This document shows positions 9,038 through 18,518 of a stretch of DNA of 64,000 nucleotides, piece after piece. Numbering within the stretch: the first letter of the stretch is position 1; every line of letters begins with the position of its first letter. The position numbers were made by a program, and so were the translations under genes. The stretch covers positions 682,001-746,000 of the forward strand of contig NZ_CP049838.1 of NCBI RefSeq assembly GCF_013085465.1, given 5' to 3'. The notes under the pieces were generated by a model. That model saw only the letters and a program-made list of their open reading frames with translations. It did not search any database and had not been told where the DNA came from. This DNA is from Streptomyces asoensis. GTDB taxonomy: Bacteria; Actinomycetota; Actinomycetes; Streptomycetales; Streptomycetaceae.

Positions 9038-12000
9038 TCAGACGCCCACGTGGATGTGCGAGGCCCACAACGACGGGAACCAGGCGTACCGGGTGTGCAG
9101 GTCGGCCACCGTGGCATGCAGGGCGAGCGCCACGTGGTCGTCCTCCGCCCGGGAATCCGCCCCGCCCGCCCCGGCCGTCCCGGTGTGCGTCGGCGCCCGT
9201 CCGGCGAGCGCCGCGTAGAAGGAGGTGGCCATCTCCGGTGCCAGTTCGTCCCCGACCGGCCACAGGGTGCCCACCACGTGCCGGAATCCCGCCAGTTGGA
9301 AGGCGCCCGTGATGTGGATGGCCTCGTCCACCAGCTCCTGCCGGGTGGAGGAGGTCGCGCAGGCGGACAGATAGGCCAGGTGTGCGCCGTCGAGGCGGAG
9401 CCCGGCCACATCGGTGACGGTGAGCGGACGTGTCGCGTGGTCGTGGGTCAGGATGCGGCACGCCGAGGGATCCTGTGTATCGGCCACGGCATGGCAGGCG
9501 AAGTGCACGGACCGCGCGTGCCGCAACGCCGCCAGCACGCCGTCCCGGGTTGCCTCCTCGTTGACGAGTGAGACAGGTGCGCGGCCGTTCGTCGGATACC
9601 GGCCCACCGCCTGGGCCTCGGCGTCCGCGTTCGGCAGGTCCCCCGCCCCCGGAGTCCGCGACATGCTGACGATCAGCTGTTCCGAGCCACCCGCCGAGGT
9701 GCCCCTGCGCCGGGTGCGCGCGTGCTGGAGCGCCGCCACGGTGGACGTGTACGACGAGGCCACCTTCGCCAGAGCGCACCGCTCGTTCTCCGGGTCGGCT
9801 CGGGGGCCGTGGTAGCCGGCCGCGTGGAGAGGCAGGAAGGCCGACGCTCCCTGGGGGGACCACCACACGCGCGTGGGAGTGCCGTCGATCGCGGACGGCA
9901 GGAGCCGGGTGAGCCGTTCCAGAACCGGTCCGGTGATCGTGTCCCACAGCCACTCCAGTGTCTCCGCGACCGTCTCCTGGCGGGCCAGCCGCCCGTCGAG
10001 GCCTTCGGAACCGCCGGCGGGCGCGTTGACGGCGGAGAGGAATCCGGTCACCCTGTCCTGGACCTCTTCGGCGGTGGTCCCCAGGGGCACGACGTCGAGT
10101 GCTCCGTCGGCCACGATCAGGGCGTCGCAGCGGATACTGATGTTGATCACCACGACCGGTCCCGCCCCGGCGCGCCGGATGATCTCCTGCGCCGACGCAG
10201 GACGCAGGAAGTCCGCCATCCCGGGCAGGGACCGGACCTCGGCCACCAGTTCGTCCCACTCGGCCTCAAGGGTCCGCATCCGCTCGGCGACCCGCTGCTC
10301 CCGCGCCGCCGAGTACGTGTCGGCGCCGAGTGGCACCGGATCCTCGACGTCACGCAGCCGTACGAATCGATCGGCCAGTACCGGCGCGCGCTCCCGCAGC
10401 CGCGCCACGTCGGTCTCCCGGGACCGCAGGAGACGGCCGAGCAGCACGCCGCGCCCGTGCTCCAGGACCTCCAGGGCCTGTTCGGGCCGGCCGGCCTCCA
10501 GGGCGTACGCGGCCGCCTCGGCCGCCAGACCGTGCTCGCGGGCCAGCACGTACTGCTGGTCCGCGCGGTCCAGGTCGCGGGTGGCCAGCCGCGGCAGGAG
10601 CCGCACCGCCTCCGTCAGCCAGTGGCGAGCGGCCTCCCAGTCGTGTCGCGTGCCGCACACCTGCCCGAGCGTGGCACGGGCGCGCAGCCGATCGTGGACG
10701 GGTGCGGTCCGCACCTCGACCGAGCCCCGAGCCACTTCGAGGGCTTCCGCCGACAGACGTTCGTCGTCCGTTGCCAGGGACAGTTCGTGCAGCGCCTCGG
10801 CGAGCGCGGTGCGCGCGGGGATCTGTGCGGGGTGATCGGCGGGGTAGCCGCCGACGAGGGTGCGCAGCAACTCGACGCATTCCGTCAGATCGGCCTCGCT
10901 GCCCAGGACCTCGGCGCGGGACCGCAGGGCCTCGGCCAACTCCCGGAGGGTGATCCGGCCCGCTCCGGAGTCGCCCGACCGCAGGGCCTGCACCTGGCGC
11001 AACAGGCCCACCGCCTCGTCGAGGTCGGCGGTGCCGACGCCGACGGCGTCATGGCGCAGTCGCAACTGGCGAGCGAGATTGCCCAGCATGAAGGGTCGTT
11101 GGACGTCTCCGGCCGGACACGCGGCGATACCTGCACGCTGGGTCTCGACGGCCTCGTGCAGCTGCGGTCGGTGGCCGGTGTGCTGGTAGCGGGCGAGCTG
11201 AGCGCTGCTGAGGGTGGACAGTACTGCGGAGCGGTCCGGCGAGTGCGGCGGCAGGGCGGCCAGGGCCCGGTGGAGGTGGTCGGTGCACTGGTCGAGGTCA
11301 CCGAGGTCGTTGTCGCCGTAGAAGCGTTGCAGCAGGCTTTGGCCGAGGGCCGTGTGCAGAGCCGCGAAGTTGGGGCTGTGGCGCGGGAGGTGCCGGACCG
11401 CTTCCCGCCGGAGTGCGATGGCTCGGTCCAGGTCGGCGGGAGCACCGGTGCGGTCGTGCCGGTGGGCCAGCTGGGCGGCGAGCTCCGAGGCGGTGGCCCT
11501 GGCGTTCTCCGCGGAGTTCTGGTGCGAGCCGAACACGTCGAGGGCGGTGCCGAGCGTGGCGATGGCCGACTCGAGGTCGGCCGGGTCGTCGGTGAGGCCG
11601 TACCGGGCGGCGTGGGCCTTGCCCAGCTCGGACAGCGCGACGCCGCGGTTGGGATCCTCGTGGGGAAGCGTCCGAGCGGTGTCCCGCAGCGTCCGCACGG
11701 CCCGGTCGGCCCACCGCACCTCGCCGGAGCGCGCGGCACGCTGCAACGCGAGAGCGGCCGCCCTCAGGGTCAGCAGAAGGCGGTTGAAGTCGTCGAGCGC
11801 GTAATTCCCTTCGACGACGTGCCACAGGAGGGCGACGGCCTCGTCCAGTTCGTCCAGGCGGCCGTCGAGCCGGAACCTCTCCGTCAGGGACGCGGACAGA
11901 TTGGCGGCGAGCTGCCACGGCTCCGTGCCACCGCTCCTGAGCGTCTCGTCGCGGGCCCTGCGCAGGCCGTCCACCGCCTCGTCCAGAGCCTCCCGCTCCC

Positions 12001-12652
12001 GCGTCAGCTCGTACCAACTGCTGAGGAACGAGGCGAGATTGACCTGCCGAGGCAGTCGCTCCGGGCTCTCCGGCGGGGTGTGGCCCAGCGCCTGCCGTTG
12101 TACCGCCACGGCTTCACGCAGCTGCTCCCGGTCGCCGTCGAGGTCGTACAGCTCCCCCAACGTCTCCGCGAGGCCACCGAGTTGGGCGGCCCGCTCGCCG
12201 GGCATCGCGGGCGGCAGCGCCACGCAACGGCGCAGCAGTTCGGCGGCCTCCTCCAGCGGTGAGAGCTCGCCGGTGCGGTGATGGAGCCGGCGCAGGGCGC
12301 GGCCCAGACCGTAGAGGTAGATCTCGCGGTACGGGTGTCCGCCGGGGGCCACGTCGATGGCGCGCCGATAACAGTGGATCGCGCGCTCCAGGGTCGGCAG
12401 ATCCTGGGTGTGCTCGTAGAGTTCCGCCTCGGCGTGGGCGAGGTTCCTCAGGTGCACGTCCCGGCCGGGGGTGGCGTCGGAGGTGGCGTCGACGACCCGG
12501 CGGTCGAGGTCGCGCGCCCGCCGCAGCGCGGCGACGTCCCCCGTGCGGTGGTAGAGCTCCAACTCCCGTAAGCCCTGGCGGTGCAGCTCGTCGATGGACG
12601 GCCCGGCCGGCCGCCCGAAGCGGGGAACATCGTTGCCCATACCCACAACCAT
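9038..12652 (-). CDS. TPR-CHAT caspase-like protease
   Basis: 1204 residues from the ATG at 12652; a second ATG at 12640 is possible. Residues 20 to about 850 are helical TPR-type repeats recurring as L..A....R........D..DLD.A. The C-terminal 300 residues form a CHAT domain (caspase HetF-associated, clan CD peptidase): VVVINISIRCDALIV strand, the catalytic His1054 in FACHA and Cys1098 in YLSACATSS, followed by AFQLAGFRHVVGTLWPV. The dyad is intact. CHAT proteases with TPR sensors act in bacterial conflict and signalling systems, cutting a partner protein when triggered. It is the last gene of a minus-strand group behind a membrane protein and a zinc-ribbon protein. The substrate is unknown. 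Confidence 0.88.
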   Translation of the reverse strand: MVVGMGNDVPRFGRPAGPSIDELHRQGLRELELYHRTGDVAALRRARDLDRRVVDATSDATPGRDVHLRNLAHAEAELYEHTQDLPTLERAIHCYRRAIDVAPGGHPYREIYLYGLGRALRRLHHRTGELSPLEEAAELLRRCVALPPAMPGERAAQLGGLAETLGELYDLDGDREQLREAVAVQRQALGHTPPESPERLPRQVNLASFLSSWYELTREREALDEAVDGLRRARDETLRSGGTEPWQLAANLSASLTERFRLDGRLDELDEAVALLWHVVEGNYALDDFNRLLLTLRAAALALQRAARSGEVRWADRAVRTLRDTARTLPHEDPNRGVALSELGKAHAARYGLTDDPADLESAIATLGTALDVFGSHQNSAENARATASELAAQLAHRHDRTGAPADLDRAIALRREAVRHLPRHSPNFAALHTALGQSLLQRFYGDNDLGDLDQCTDHLHRALAALPPHSPDRSAVLSTLSSAQLARYQHTGHRPQLHEAVETQRAGIAACPAGDVQRPFMLGNLARQLRLRHDAVGVGTADLDEAVGLLRQVQALRSGDSGAGRITLRELAEALRSRAEVLGSEADLTECVELLRTLVGGYPADHPAQIPARTALAEALHELSLATDDERLSAEALEVARGSVEVRTAPVHDRLRARATLGQVCGTRHDWEAARHWLTEAVRLLPRLATRDLDRADQQYVLAREHGLAAEAAAYALEAGRPEQALEVLEHGRGVLLGRLLRSRETDVARLRERAPVLADRFVRLRDVEDPVPLGADTYSAAREQRVAERMRTLEAEWDELVAEVRSLPGMADFLRPASAQEIIRRAGAGPVVVINISIRCDALIVADGALDVVPLGTTAEEVQDRVTGFLSAVNAPAGGSEGLDGRLARQETVAETLEWLWDTITGPVLERLTRLLPSAIDGTPTRVWWSPQGASAFLPLHAAGYHGPRADPENERCALAKVASSYTSTVAALQHARTRRRGTSAGGSEQLIVSMSRTPGAGDLPNADAEAQAVGRYPTNGRAPVSLVNEEATRDGVLAALRHARSVHFACHAVADTQDPSACRILTHDHATRPLTVTDVAGLRLDGAHLAYLSACATSSTRQELVDEAIHITGAFQLAGFRHVVGTLWPVGDELAPEMATSFYAALAGRAPTHTGTAGAGGADSRAEDDHVALALHATVADLHTRYAWFPSLWASHIHVGV

Positions 12653-12712
12653 AGGGTCGTGGGGAGGCCCGGGGCAGGGTGCCGCAGACGCCTCCCCTGC
12701 CGGCTTCCGTCC

Positions 12713-13660
12713 TCAAGTCCCGGTCGGGGGCGGTGAGTCGACGGGATGCACGTACCGAGGAGGAGGCGGCAGGCCCTGCCGCCAGTGCAGGCACAGCGCC
12801 TCCGCCAGGCTCCGCTCCTCCTGGAGGCTGTCCGGCAGCGGAAGGTGCAGGGCCTGAAGCAGGTCGAAGCGGTGCAGTTCGAACGCCGCGCGCACGGCGT
12901 CGCCGTAGGTCAGTGCCGCCTGGACGGCCCCGTGGTAGGCGAGCAGGGCCACGGCGGCGGGAGCCAGGGCGAGCAGCACCCACCAGCCCGAGCGGAGCAG
13001 CAGCACGGTGCTGACGAGGGCGGTCACCGCGGTGGTGACGCACAGTCGTGCCGCCGCGTCGAGGGAGTCGCGGCCGTCGTCGACGACGGCACGCGCACGC
13101 TCTCCGAGCACGGGGTACAGCCGCGGCCAGGCGACCGCGGCGTCCCAGCCGTGGTCCCGGCCGGCCGTGTCCCGCAGCGCCGCCAGCACATTGCCCAGGG
13201 CCGTCGGCCGGACGAGGTGGTCCGGGAGCGGATACCGCCGGCGCAGCACGGCCGCCGCGGCGCCCGCCCGCTGCACCTGCGCGGGCGACGGCTCCCCGGC
13301 CGGCCCGGCCAGCTCGGCCCGCGCCGCCAGCCGTGCTCTGCGCCGGCGCTGGAGCGCCCGGAGCGGACCGGCACCGAGCGCTTCGGGCCATCCGCCCTCC
13401 AGCAGTCGCACCACGGCCAGTTGGAAGGGCTGGAACACCACGGCGACCACGGTCGTCCCGACGACGATCCACACCGCCTGCCCGGCGCCGACCGCGGTGG
13501 CGGTGCGCCAGGCCCGCCGCAGGGAGACGTCGGCTCCGGGCGCCCCCGCCCAGACCAGGAGCAGGACGAACACCGTCGCCGCGTAGGTCGGCAGATAGGC
13601 CACCGAGAAGAACCTGACCGAGCCGTCGAGCGGCTTGGGGACGACGGGCCCGAGGCTCAC
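12713..13660 (-). CDS. Integral membrane protein of the CHAT gene group
   Basis: I place the start at a GTG (13660), seven bases after the stop of the zinc-ribbon gene; that gene's end (CTGGGGTGA) supplies the ribosome binding site. The 315-residue product has two N-terminal transmembrane helices (about 16-35 and 50-75), a long Arg/Ala-rich cytoplasmic helical region (80-200), and two more helices (about 207-245). It ends in an amphipathic tail with LHRFDLLQALHLPLP. No enzymatic motif is visible. Position between a putative sensor and a CHAT protease suggests a membrane partner or effector. An alternative start at 13747 would overlap the upstream gene by 80 bases. Confidence 0.7.
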   Translation of the reverse strand: MSLGPVVPKPLDGSVRFFSVAYLPTYAATVFVLLLVWAGAPGADVSLRRAWRTATAVGAGQAVWIVVGTTVVAVVFQPFQLAVVRLLEGGWPEALGAGPLRALQRRRRARLAARAELAGPAGEPSPAQVQRAGAAAAVLRRRYPLPDHLVRPTALGNVLAALRDTAGRDHGWDAAVAWPRLYPVLGERARAVVDDGRDSLDAAARLCVTTAVTALVSTVLLLRSGWWVLLALAPAAVALLAYHGAVQAALTYGDAVRAAFELHRFDLLQALHLPLPDSLQEERSLAEALCLHWRQGLPPPPRYVHPVDSPPPTGT

Positions 13661-13667
13661 GCCGGGC

Positions 13668-14057
13668 TCACCCCAGTTCCATCGGACCGTGGTCGCCGGC
13701 CCGGCACACCGGGCGGTACCGGTCGTCGTAGAAGGCGGTGTAGGCACAACTCCCGCACACCGCGCAGCGGAACGCGATCACACTGAACCGGGTCGACTCG
13801 CCGGGGGCCGCGGCGCGCACCTCGTCGCCGGGTCCGCGGTCCTGCTGTATTCCCAGGACGGTTCGCAGATAGGTGCCCGAGGTGGCCCCGATCCGCTCGT
13901 CGCCGACGACGAGCAGGAGCCGGCCCAGGCGCTCCTCCGCGTTCAGCAACCGCTCCAGGGCCGCGGCGGCGTCGTTCAGGGCGGTCCCGGCGGGCAGCGA
14001 CAGCCACGGGGCGCCTTCGCTCTCGGCCCTGGGATCAACCAACATCGCGTAGCTCAT
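13668..14057 (-). CDS. Small zinc-ribbon protein, first gene of CHAT group
   Basis: 129 residues from the ATG at 14057, with GGAGGG about 12 bases upstream; a second ATG lies four codons in. Residues 1-80 form an alpha/beta region with a LGRLLLVVGDERIG strand. The C-terminus carries Cys98, Cys101, Cys104 and Cys118 plus His123 in a CAVCGSC...PVCRAGDHGPMEL arrangement, which reads as a zinc ribbon. I do not recognise the N-terminal part. Tight spacing to the membrane protein (seven bases) and then the CHAT protease supports a single transcript. Confidence 0.7.
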   Translation of the reverse strand: MSYAMLVDPRAESEGAPWLSLPAGTALNDAAAALERLLNAEERLGRLLLVVGDERIGATSGTYLRTVLGIQQDRGPGDEVRAAAPGESTRFSVIAFRCAVCGSCAYTAFYDDRYRPVCRAGDHGPMELG

Positions 14058-14152
14058 TCGCCGTTCAGCCCTCCGCCCCCGCCGGACCTGCCCGCCCGTA
14101 CGACGCCCAGACTCTACCCACGGGCGGGCGTTGGACTACCGATGGGCGCCGG

Positions 14153-15289
14153 TCACCCGAAGGGTGAGGTGGTTGCGGCGCGCCGGCCGTAGTGGCGGGC
14201 CAGGGCGTGGAAGGCCTGCTTCGGTTCCCAGTGCCAGCCGGCTTCCGGGTGGCCGGGGCGCTTCTGGACGGTTCTGGTGACGGCGTAGGACGCCATGTCG
14301 AGGTCGTAGCGGGGGTCGTCGGCGCGGTGCGGGGCGTCCGGGGTGACGAACTCGAACGCCATCGCCGCGTACAGCCTCATCGACTCGAAGACGTCGAGGA
14401 GCGTGGTGACGTGGTCGGCCTGGGTGCGTTCGCTGCGGACCAGGTGGCCCTTGATCTCCTCGGGGTCCTTGTCGTAGTCGACCACGTCCCACCCCATGCC
14501 GCCGGTGTCCGGGGCACCCACGTGGGCGCAGGTACCGAACTCGGTGATGGCCAGCGGCTTCCCCCAGCGCATGTGGCGGCGCAGTTCCTTCACATGGTCG
14601 GCGGGTCGCGGGAAGGAGGAGTAGTAGTCGATGCCGACGACGTCGAACAGGGACCAGTCGACCTGGTCGTCCTGTGCGGCGGCGTAGGACAGCCGGCCGT
14701 CGAAGACCGAGCGGCCGGTCCTGGCGGCACGGGCCGTGAAGGCGTCCAGTCGGCGCTGCATGACCACGGGGTCGTAGGTCCCGTTCATGAGGTTGTGTAC
14801 GCGTTCCAGTACCGTCTCGCCCGGCACGATGCCGGGCACGAAGAGCCAGAACTCGCAGCCCACGCTGAAGTCGACGCTCGCGCCCTGCCTGCGCAGCCGC
14901 TGCGCGACCCGGCCGGTCTCCGCGAGGTGTTCGAGGATGTCCCGCGCCGGGACGTCTCCGAGCGTGGGCTGGAGCCATACGTGCAGGCCGTGTTCGGCTG
15001 CCTCGGTCGCGGTCGCCGCGAGGCGTTCCACGCCGTCGCCGGTGACGTCGACCGTGTCGGCGTGCAGGTCGTGGCGGATGGCGCGGAGGTCCGCCCGCAT
15101 CCGCTCGGCGGTCCACCCCGTGGCCGGGGTCTCGCCCTCCCCCACCGTGTAGACGACGCCCCGGTGCCGCAGCCCGCGCCCTCGTCCCGTGGCGTGTGCC
15201 CGTCCCGCCGGTCCGAGTACGGCCGCCGCGCCGACCGCCGCCGTCCCGGCCAGGAACCTGGCCCGACTGATCCGATTGGTTCGCTCCAT
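14153..15289 (-). CDS. Exported TIM-barrel protein resembling glycoside hydrolases
   Basis: 378 residues with an Arg-rich, Tat-like N-terminus (RISRARFLAGTAAVG) and an Ala-rich cleavage region near residue 34. The mature domain reads like a (beta/alpha)8 glycosidase: VDFSVGCEFWLF, VVGIDYYSSF, GKPLAITEFGTC (a Glu on a late strand) and MAFEFVTPD. Streptomycete homologues are often labelled abortive infection proteins, a name the sequence does not support. The fold and the ITEFG motif suggest a retaining-type clan A hydrolase, with substrate unknown. The GH106-like gene lies 159 bases upstream on the same strand. Confidence 0.6.
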   Translation of the reverse strand: MERTNRISRARFLAGTAAVGAAAVLGPAGRAHATGRGRGLRHRGVVYTVGEGETPATGWTAERMRADLRAIRHDLHADTVDVTGDGVERLAATATEAAEHGLHVWLQPTLGDVPARDILEHLAETGRVAQRLRRQGASVDFSVGCEFWLFVPGIVPGETVLERVHNLMNGTYDPVVMQRRLDAFTARAARTGRSVFDGRLSYAAAQDDQVDWSLFDVVGIDYYSSFPRPADHVKELRRHMRWGKPLAITEFGTCAHVGAPDTGGMGWDVVDYDKDPEEIKGHLVRSERTQADHVTTLLDVFESMRLYAAMAFEFVTPDAPHRADDPRYDLDMASYAVTRTVQKRPGHPEAGWHWEPKQAFHALARHYGRRAATTSPFG

Positions 15290-15448
15290 GCCCCCACGGT
15301 GCCGGTGGCACGCGGAGGGCGCAGTCGGCCGATGGTCCGGATCGTCGCGACGAAGGTCGGTGAGGGGGCCGGGCCGGTGGTCGTTCCGGCGGCCGGGACA
15401 CGTCCGAAAGGCGTCGCCCGGCGTGTGTCGCGCCCCGGCCCCGGCCCT

Positions 15449-18400
15449 TCAGCCGACGGTGACCTGTCCGTACGGCACGAGTCGTACGGGTCCCACGAGA
15501 CCGAAGTCCTGTCGGGCGACGGCGCCGAAGACCGCGGGCTGGGCGACCCGGAGCCGGTTGACGAGCGGTATCGCCACCTCCACCTCGATCACGTTGCGGC
15601 CGCGCCGGAGCAGGGGGCCCACGTCGACGACCGGGTGGAGACGGTCGAGGGGCGGGGCGCCGGCGCCGTTGACGGTGACGCGGGCGGTGTCGGAGACCTG
15701 GCCGAGTTCCAGGTGGGCGCCGTGCGCGGAGGTCCACCCGGCGGGCAGGTCGATCGTCGTCCGGTAGCGTCCGATGCCCGCGGAGTCGGCCAGTTCCGGG
15801 ATCCCCGACCAGGGCAGCAGCGTGTCGAGGGTCAGCGTGCGGTGTACGTGGTCGGTCCGGGTCGGGGCGGAGCCGGGGTACCAGTCGTCGACGTCCAGCT
15901 GCCAGCGGCCCGGGGTGATGGGGGCGGGTACGGACGGGACGGTCGTGGTGATCGTACGGCCCGAGGACAGCCGTGTCGTGCGGGTGCCCGCCTCGGTCGA
16001 ACGGATCGTCAGCGAGCGCCCGTCGAACAGGGCTTCGGACGCGTCCGTGTCGACGACGTGCGGCTTGGCCCCGTTCCGGTCGCCGAAGAGTCCCGGACGT
16101 CCCAGTGCGACGATCATCACCTGGCCGGGCTGGAGGGCGACCCGCACGGTGACGTCGCCGTCGTCCTCGGTGTACCGGGCGATCCGCGTGGCCTCCCCCG
16201 TCCAGGGGTCGAGCAGGTAGGGGATCGTCGTCCCGCCCCGGGTGCGGCGGGTGTGGCGCAGCGTCACCTGGTGGTCGATCGCGGCCACCGGCGGTTTGAC
16301 CGTCTCCGCGTGCTTGCCGTTGCAGAGGTAGTAGAAGTCGGCGTCGCGGGTGACGCGGTGGGCGTTCAGGAGCGTGGAGGCGGTGGCGTGGCGTACGTCC
16401 GGGGTGACTCCGAGCCCGGCGAGGACGTCGCCCACGGCGGCCTTGTCGGTGACCCGGGTGACGTGGGGCAGGGCGAGCAGCCGGGCCAGGAGCTCTCGCA
16501 GCCGGTCGGTCTCGCCGTCGTCGGGGACCCCGGGGGTGAGCGGCTGGTCGAAGGCGCCCAGCAGGACGATCGGCAGGCCGGCCTCGGCCAGCGTCAGCAG
16601 GCGGCGGGCGTCGGCCGTGGCGAGGGTGGGGGTGGAGGAGTAGAAGAAGTCGCCCTCGACGAACAGGGCCTTGTAGGCAGACCCGTTCGGGGCGAGTCGG
16701 CCGCCCGAGACGGTGGCGTTCGGCAGGTCGAGCAGCGGACCGCTGAGGAACTGGTGGGTCCAGCCGAGCGGAACGCCGGTCGCGGTGAACCAGGACGCGC
16801 CGATCCCGGTGGCGGCGTAGCCGGTCTGCCGGAAGACGGCGACATCGGCGCGGGCGGTGCCGGACTGGAGTACGCCGTGCACACGGCCGAGGTAGGCGGC
16901 GATGTCTGCCACGTGGTGCCAGCTGGGCTGCCGGGGTCCCCACGACTCCCCGTACCCGGGGCCGCCGTTGTAGGGGCTGAAGGCGGCGAAGCCGGGCCAG
17001 CTCGCGCCGGGTGCGGTGGCATAGGAGAACCCGTGGACGACGGTCTGGTTGACGCCGGCCGCGTAGGCGCCGCCCATGGTGCGCAGGAAGCGGTCCCAGG
17101 TGGTGCTGTACGCGGAGCCGTTGTAGGCGCCCGCCTCGCAGGACAGCACCGTGTGGCCCGCCATGTCCCTGCCGCCCGCGAGACACCGGAAGTCGTCCAG
17201 GTTCTTGAAGCCGAGGGATTCGCCCTCGGGGATGTCGAGGATCGACGCGGACTCGATCGCGTCGGTCTGGAGTCCGTAGGGCTGGGCGCGCAGGGTCATG
17301 CCGAGGGAGTGGGCCCAGTCCCGCATCGCGCGCACGTGGTGCCGGTTGAAGAGTTCCGAGAAGGTCTCCCAGAAGTCGTGTCTGATCTGCCGGGTCAGCT
17401 GCGCCTCGAAGGCGAACACCTGGTTGCTGTCGCTCAGGACGAGGGCGGGCAGGTAGGGCAGCAGGGGCCGGCCGGTGTGCTTCGCGAAGGCGTCCGGCAG
17501 CGACGGAGTCCAGGTCAGGCCGTCCGTCTCCAGTTCCACGGAGTCCTCGAAGAAGGCGCCTCCGGCCGCCTTCAGCAGGCTCCGCAGGGTGGGGGTCAGC
17601 AGCTGCCGCTCCCAGAAGCCGGTCACGGCCGCGGTGCCCGCCGGGTCGAGGTGGTCGACGACGTAGGCGGCGGGCGCGGAGTGCGGGCCCGACTCGGGCT
17701 GCTGACCGCTGCCGCGCGTCCAGTAGGAGATCAGCGTCCACTCCCCGGTGTCGGGAGCCGTCCAGGTCAGGGTGCCGTCCTCGGCGACGGTGGAGGTGAG
17801 GTCGCGGACGCTGGAGAGGTCGAGTCCGGTCTCCTTGCGTGTGGAGTGGGCGGGTTCGACGCGGGCGGCCTGTACGGCGAGGAGCCGCTGCCGGGTCACA
17901 CCGGCGGCGGGCGCGTGCACGGGTGGCGGCACCGGTCCCTGGAAGGTGGCTCCGCCGCTCAACGGGGCCCGGCCGTGGACGAGTTCCTTGGCGGCCGCGT
18001 CGTCGTCCGGGTTGACGTCGGGGACCGCGACGGGCCAGCTCGGGCCGAGCGTGAGGTCGATGGTGAGGCCCCGTCTCGCGGCCCGGCGCAGCGCGGCCTC
18101 GACGCCGTCGCGCCATGGCCGGCTGCCCCACCCGTGGTGCGCGGTGTCCAGGACCGACTTGTCCTTGACGCTGTGATGGACGGCGGCGATCTCCGCGCCG
18201 CCGAACCCCGCGTCCGCGATCTGGTCGACCTCGCGGGCGATCTCGTCGGTGTTCACCAGACCGTCCGGCCACCACCAGCGGAACTTGGGCCGCACCGAAC
18301 GGGCGGGAGCGGCGAACCAGTCGGCGGCGGGGCCCGGCGCCCCGGTGACGGACGGCGCCGCCGCGGCCGCCGTCCCGGGTCCCACGGCAGCCACGATCCC

Positions 18401-18490
18401 GGCCGCGATACCCACCGTCGCCCCGGCGGCGAGAACCGCCCGCCGTGACATTCCGCCGCCCTGCTCGACCTGCTCGACCGGTTCCCGCAT
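15449..18490 (-). CDS. Secreted GH106-like alpha-L-rhamnosidase family enzyme
   Basis: 1013 residues from the ATG at 18490, which has GGGAG six bases upstream. A Tat-type signal (MSRRAVLAAGATVG) occupies about residues 14-45. The mature protein opens with RPKFRWWWPDGLVNTDEI and the ADAGFGGAEIAAVHH strand, characteristic of the GH106/PF17132 group. That is followed by a long barrel with FFEDSVELETDGLTWTP, QTVVHGFSYAT and SFAAFSPYN-like segments, and a C-terminal jelly-roll-like beta domain (about 870-1010) with GIGRYRTTIDLPAGW. GH106 enzymes remove L-rhamnose from rhamnogalacturonan side chains. A LacI-type palindrome lies just upstream, suggesting sugar-responsive control. Confidence 0.82.
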   Translation of the reverse strand: MREPVEQVEQGGGMSRRAVLAAGATVGIAAGIVAAVGPGTAAAAAPSVTGAPGPAADWFAAPARSVRPKFRWWWPDGLVNTDEIAREVDQIADAGFGGAEIAAVHHSVKDKSVLDTAHHGWGSRPWRDGVEAALRRAARRGLTIDLTLGPSWPVAVPDVNPDDDAAAKELVHGRAPLSGGATFQGPVPPPVHAPAAGVTRQRLLAVQAARVEPAHSTRKETGLDLSSVRDLTSTVAEDGTLTWTAPDTGEWTLISYWTRGSGQQPESGPHSAPAAYVVDHLDPAGTAAVTGFWERQLLTPTLRSLLKAAGGAFFEDSVELETDGLTWTPSLPDAFAKHTGRPLLPYLPALVLSDSNQVFAFEAQLTRQIRHDFWETFSELFNRHHVRAMRDWAHSLGMTLRAQPYGLQTDAIESASILDIPEGESLGFKNLDDFRCLAGGRDMAGHTVLSCEAGAYNGSAYSTTWDRFLRTMGGAYAAGVNQTVVHGFSYATAPGASWPGFAAFSPYNGGPGYGESWGPRQPSWHHVADIAAYLGRVHGVLQSGTARADVAVFRQTGYAATGIGASWFTATGVPLGWTHQFLSGPLLDLPNATVSGGRLAPNGSAYKALFVEGDFFYSSTPTLATADARRLLTLAEAGLPIVLLGAFDQPLTPGVPDDGETDRLRELLARLLALPHVTRVTDKAAVGDVLAGLGVTPDVRHATASTLLNAHRVTRDADFYYLCNGKHAETVKPPVAAIDHQVTLRHTRRTRGGTTIPYLLDPWTGEATRIARYTEDDGDVTVRVALQPGQVMIVALGRPGLFGDRNGAKPHVVDTDASEALFDGRSLTIRSTEAGTRTTRLSSGRTITTTVPSVPAPITPGRWQLDVDDWYPGSAPTRTDHVHRTLTLDTLLPWSGIPELADSAGIGRYRTTIDLPAGWTSAHGAHLELGQVSDTARVTVNGAGAPPLDRLHPVVDVGPLLRRGRNVIEVEVAIPLVNRLRVAQPAVFGAVARQDFGLVGPVRLVPYGQVTVG

Positions 18491-18518
18491 GAGCGCTCCC
18501 AGATGATCGTTCTCGGTT

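Noticed and set aside
9722..12262. An 846-codon plus-strand frame opposite the CHAT gene
   Set aside because: Composition is that of an antisense shadow; the minus strand carries the intact CHAT catalytic motifs.
14153..15289. Abortive infection function for the TIM-barrel protein
   Set aside because: The label is common in databases, but the export signal and glycosidase-like strand motifs do not support a phage-defence role.
14136..18448. Very long open frames on both strands (over 1370 codons) across the TIM-barrel and GH106 genes
   Set aside because: They are Arg/Pro/Gly/His-rich, lack domains and follow the third-position GC pattern of the real genes in other frames, as expected in high-GC DNA.
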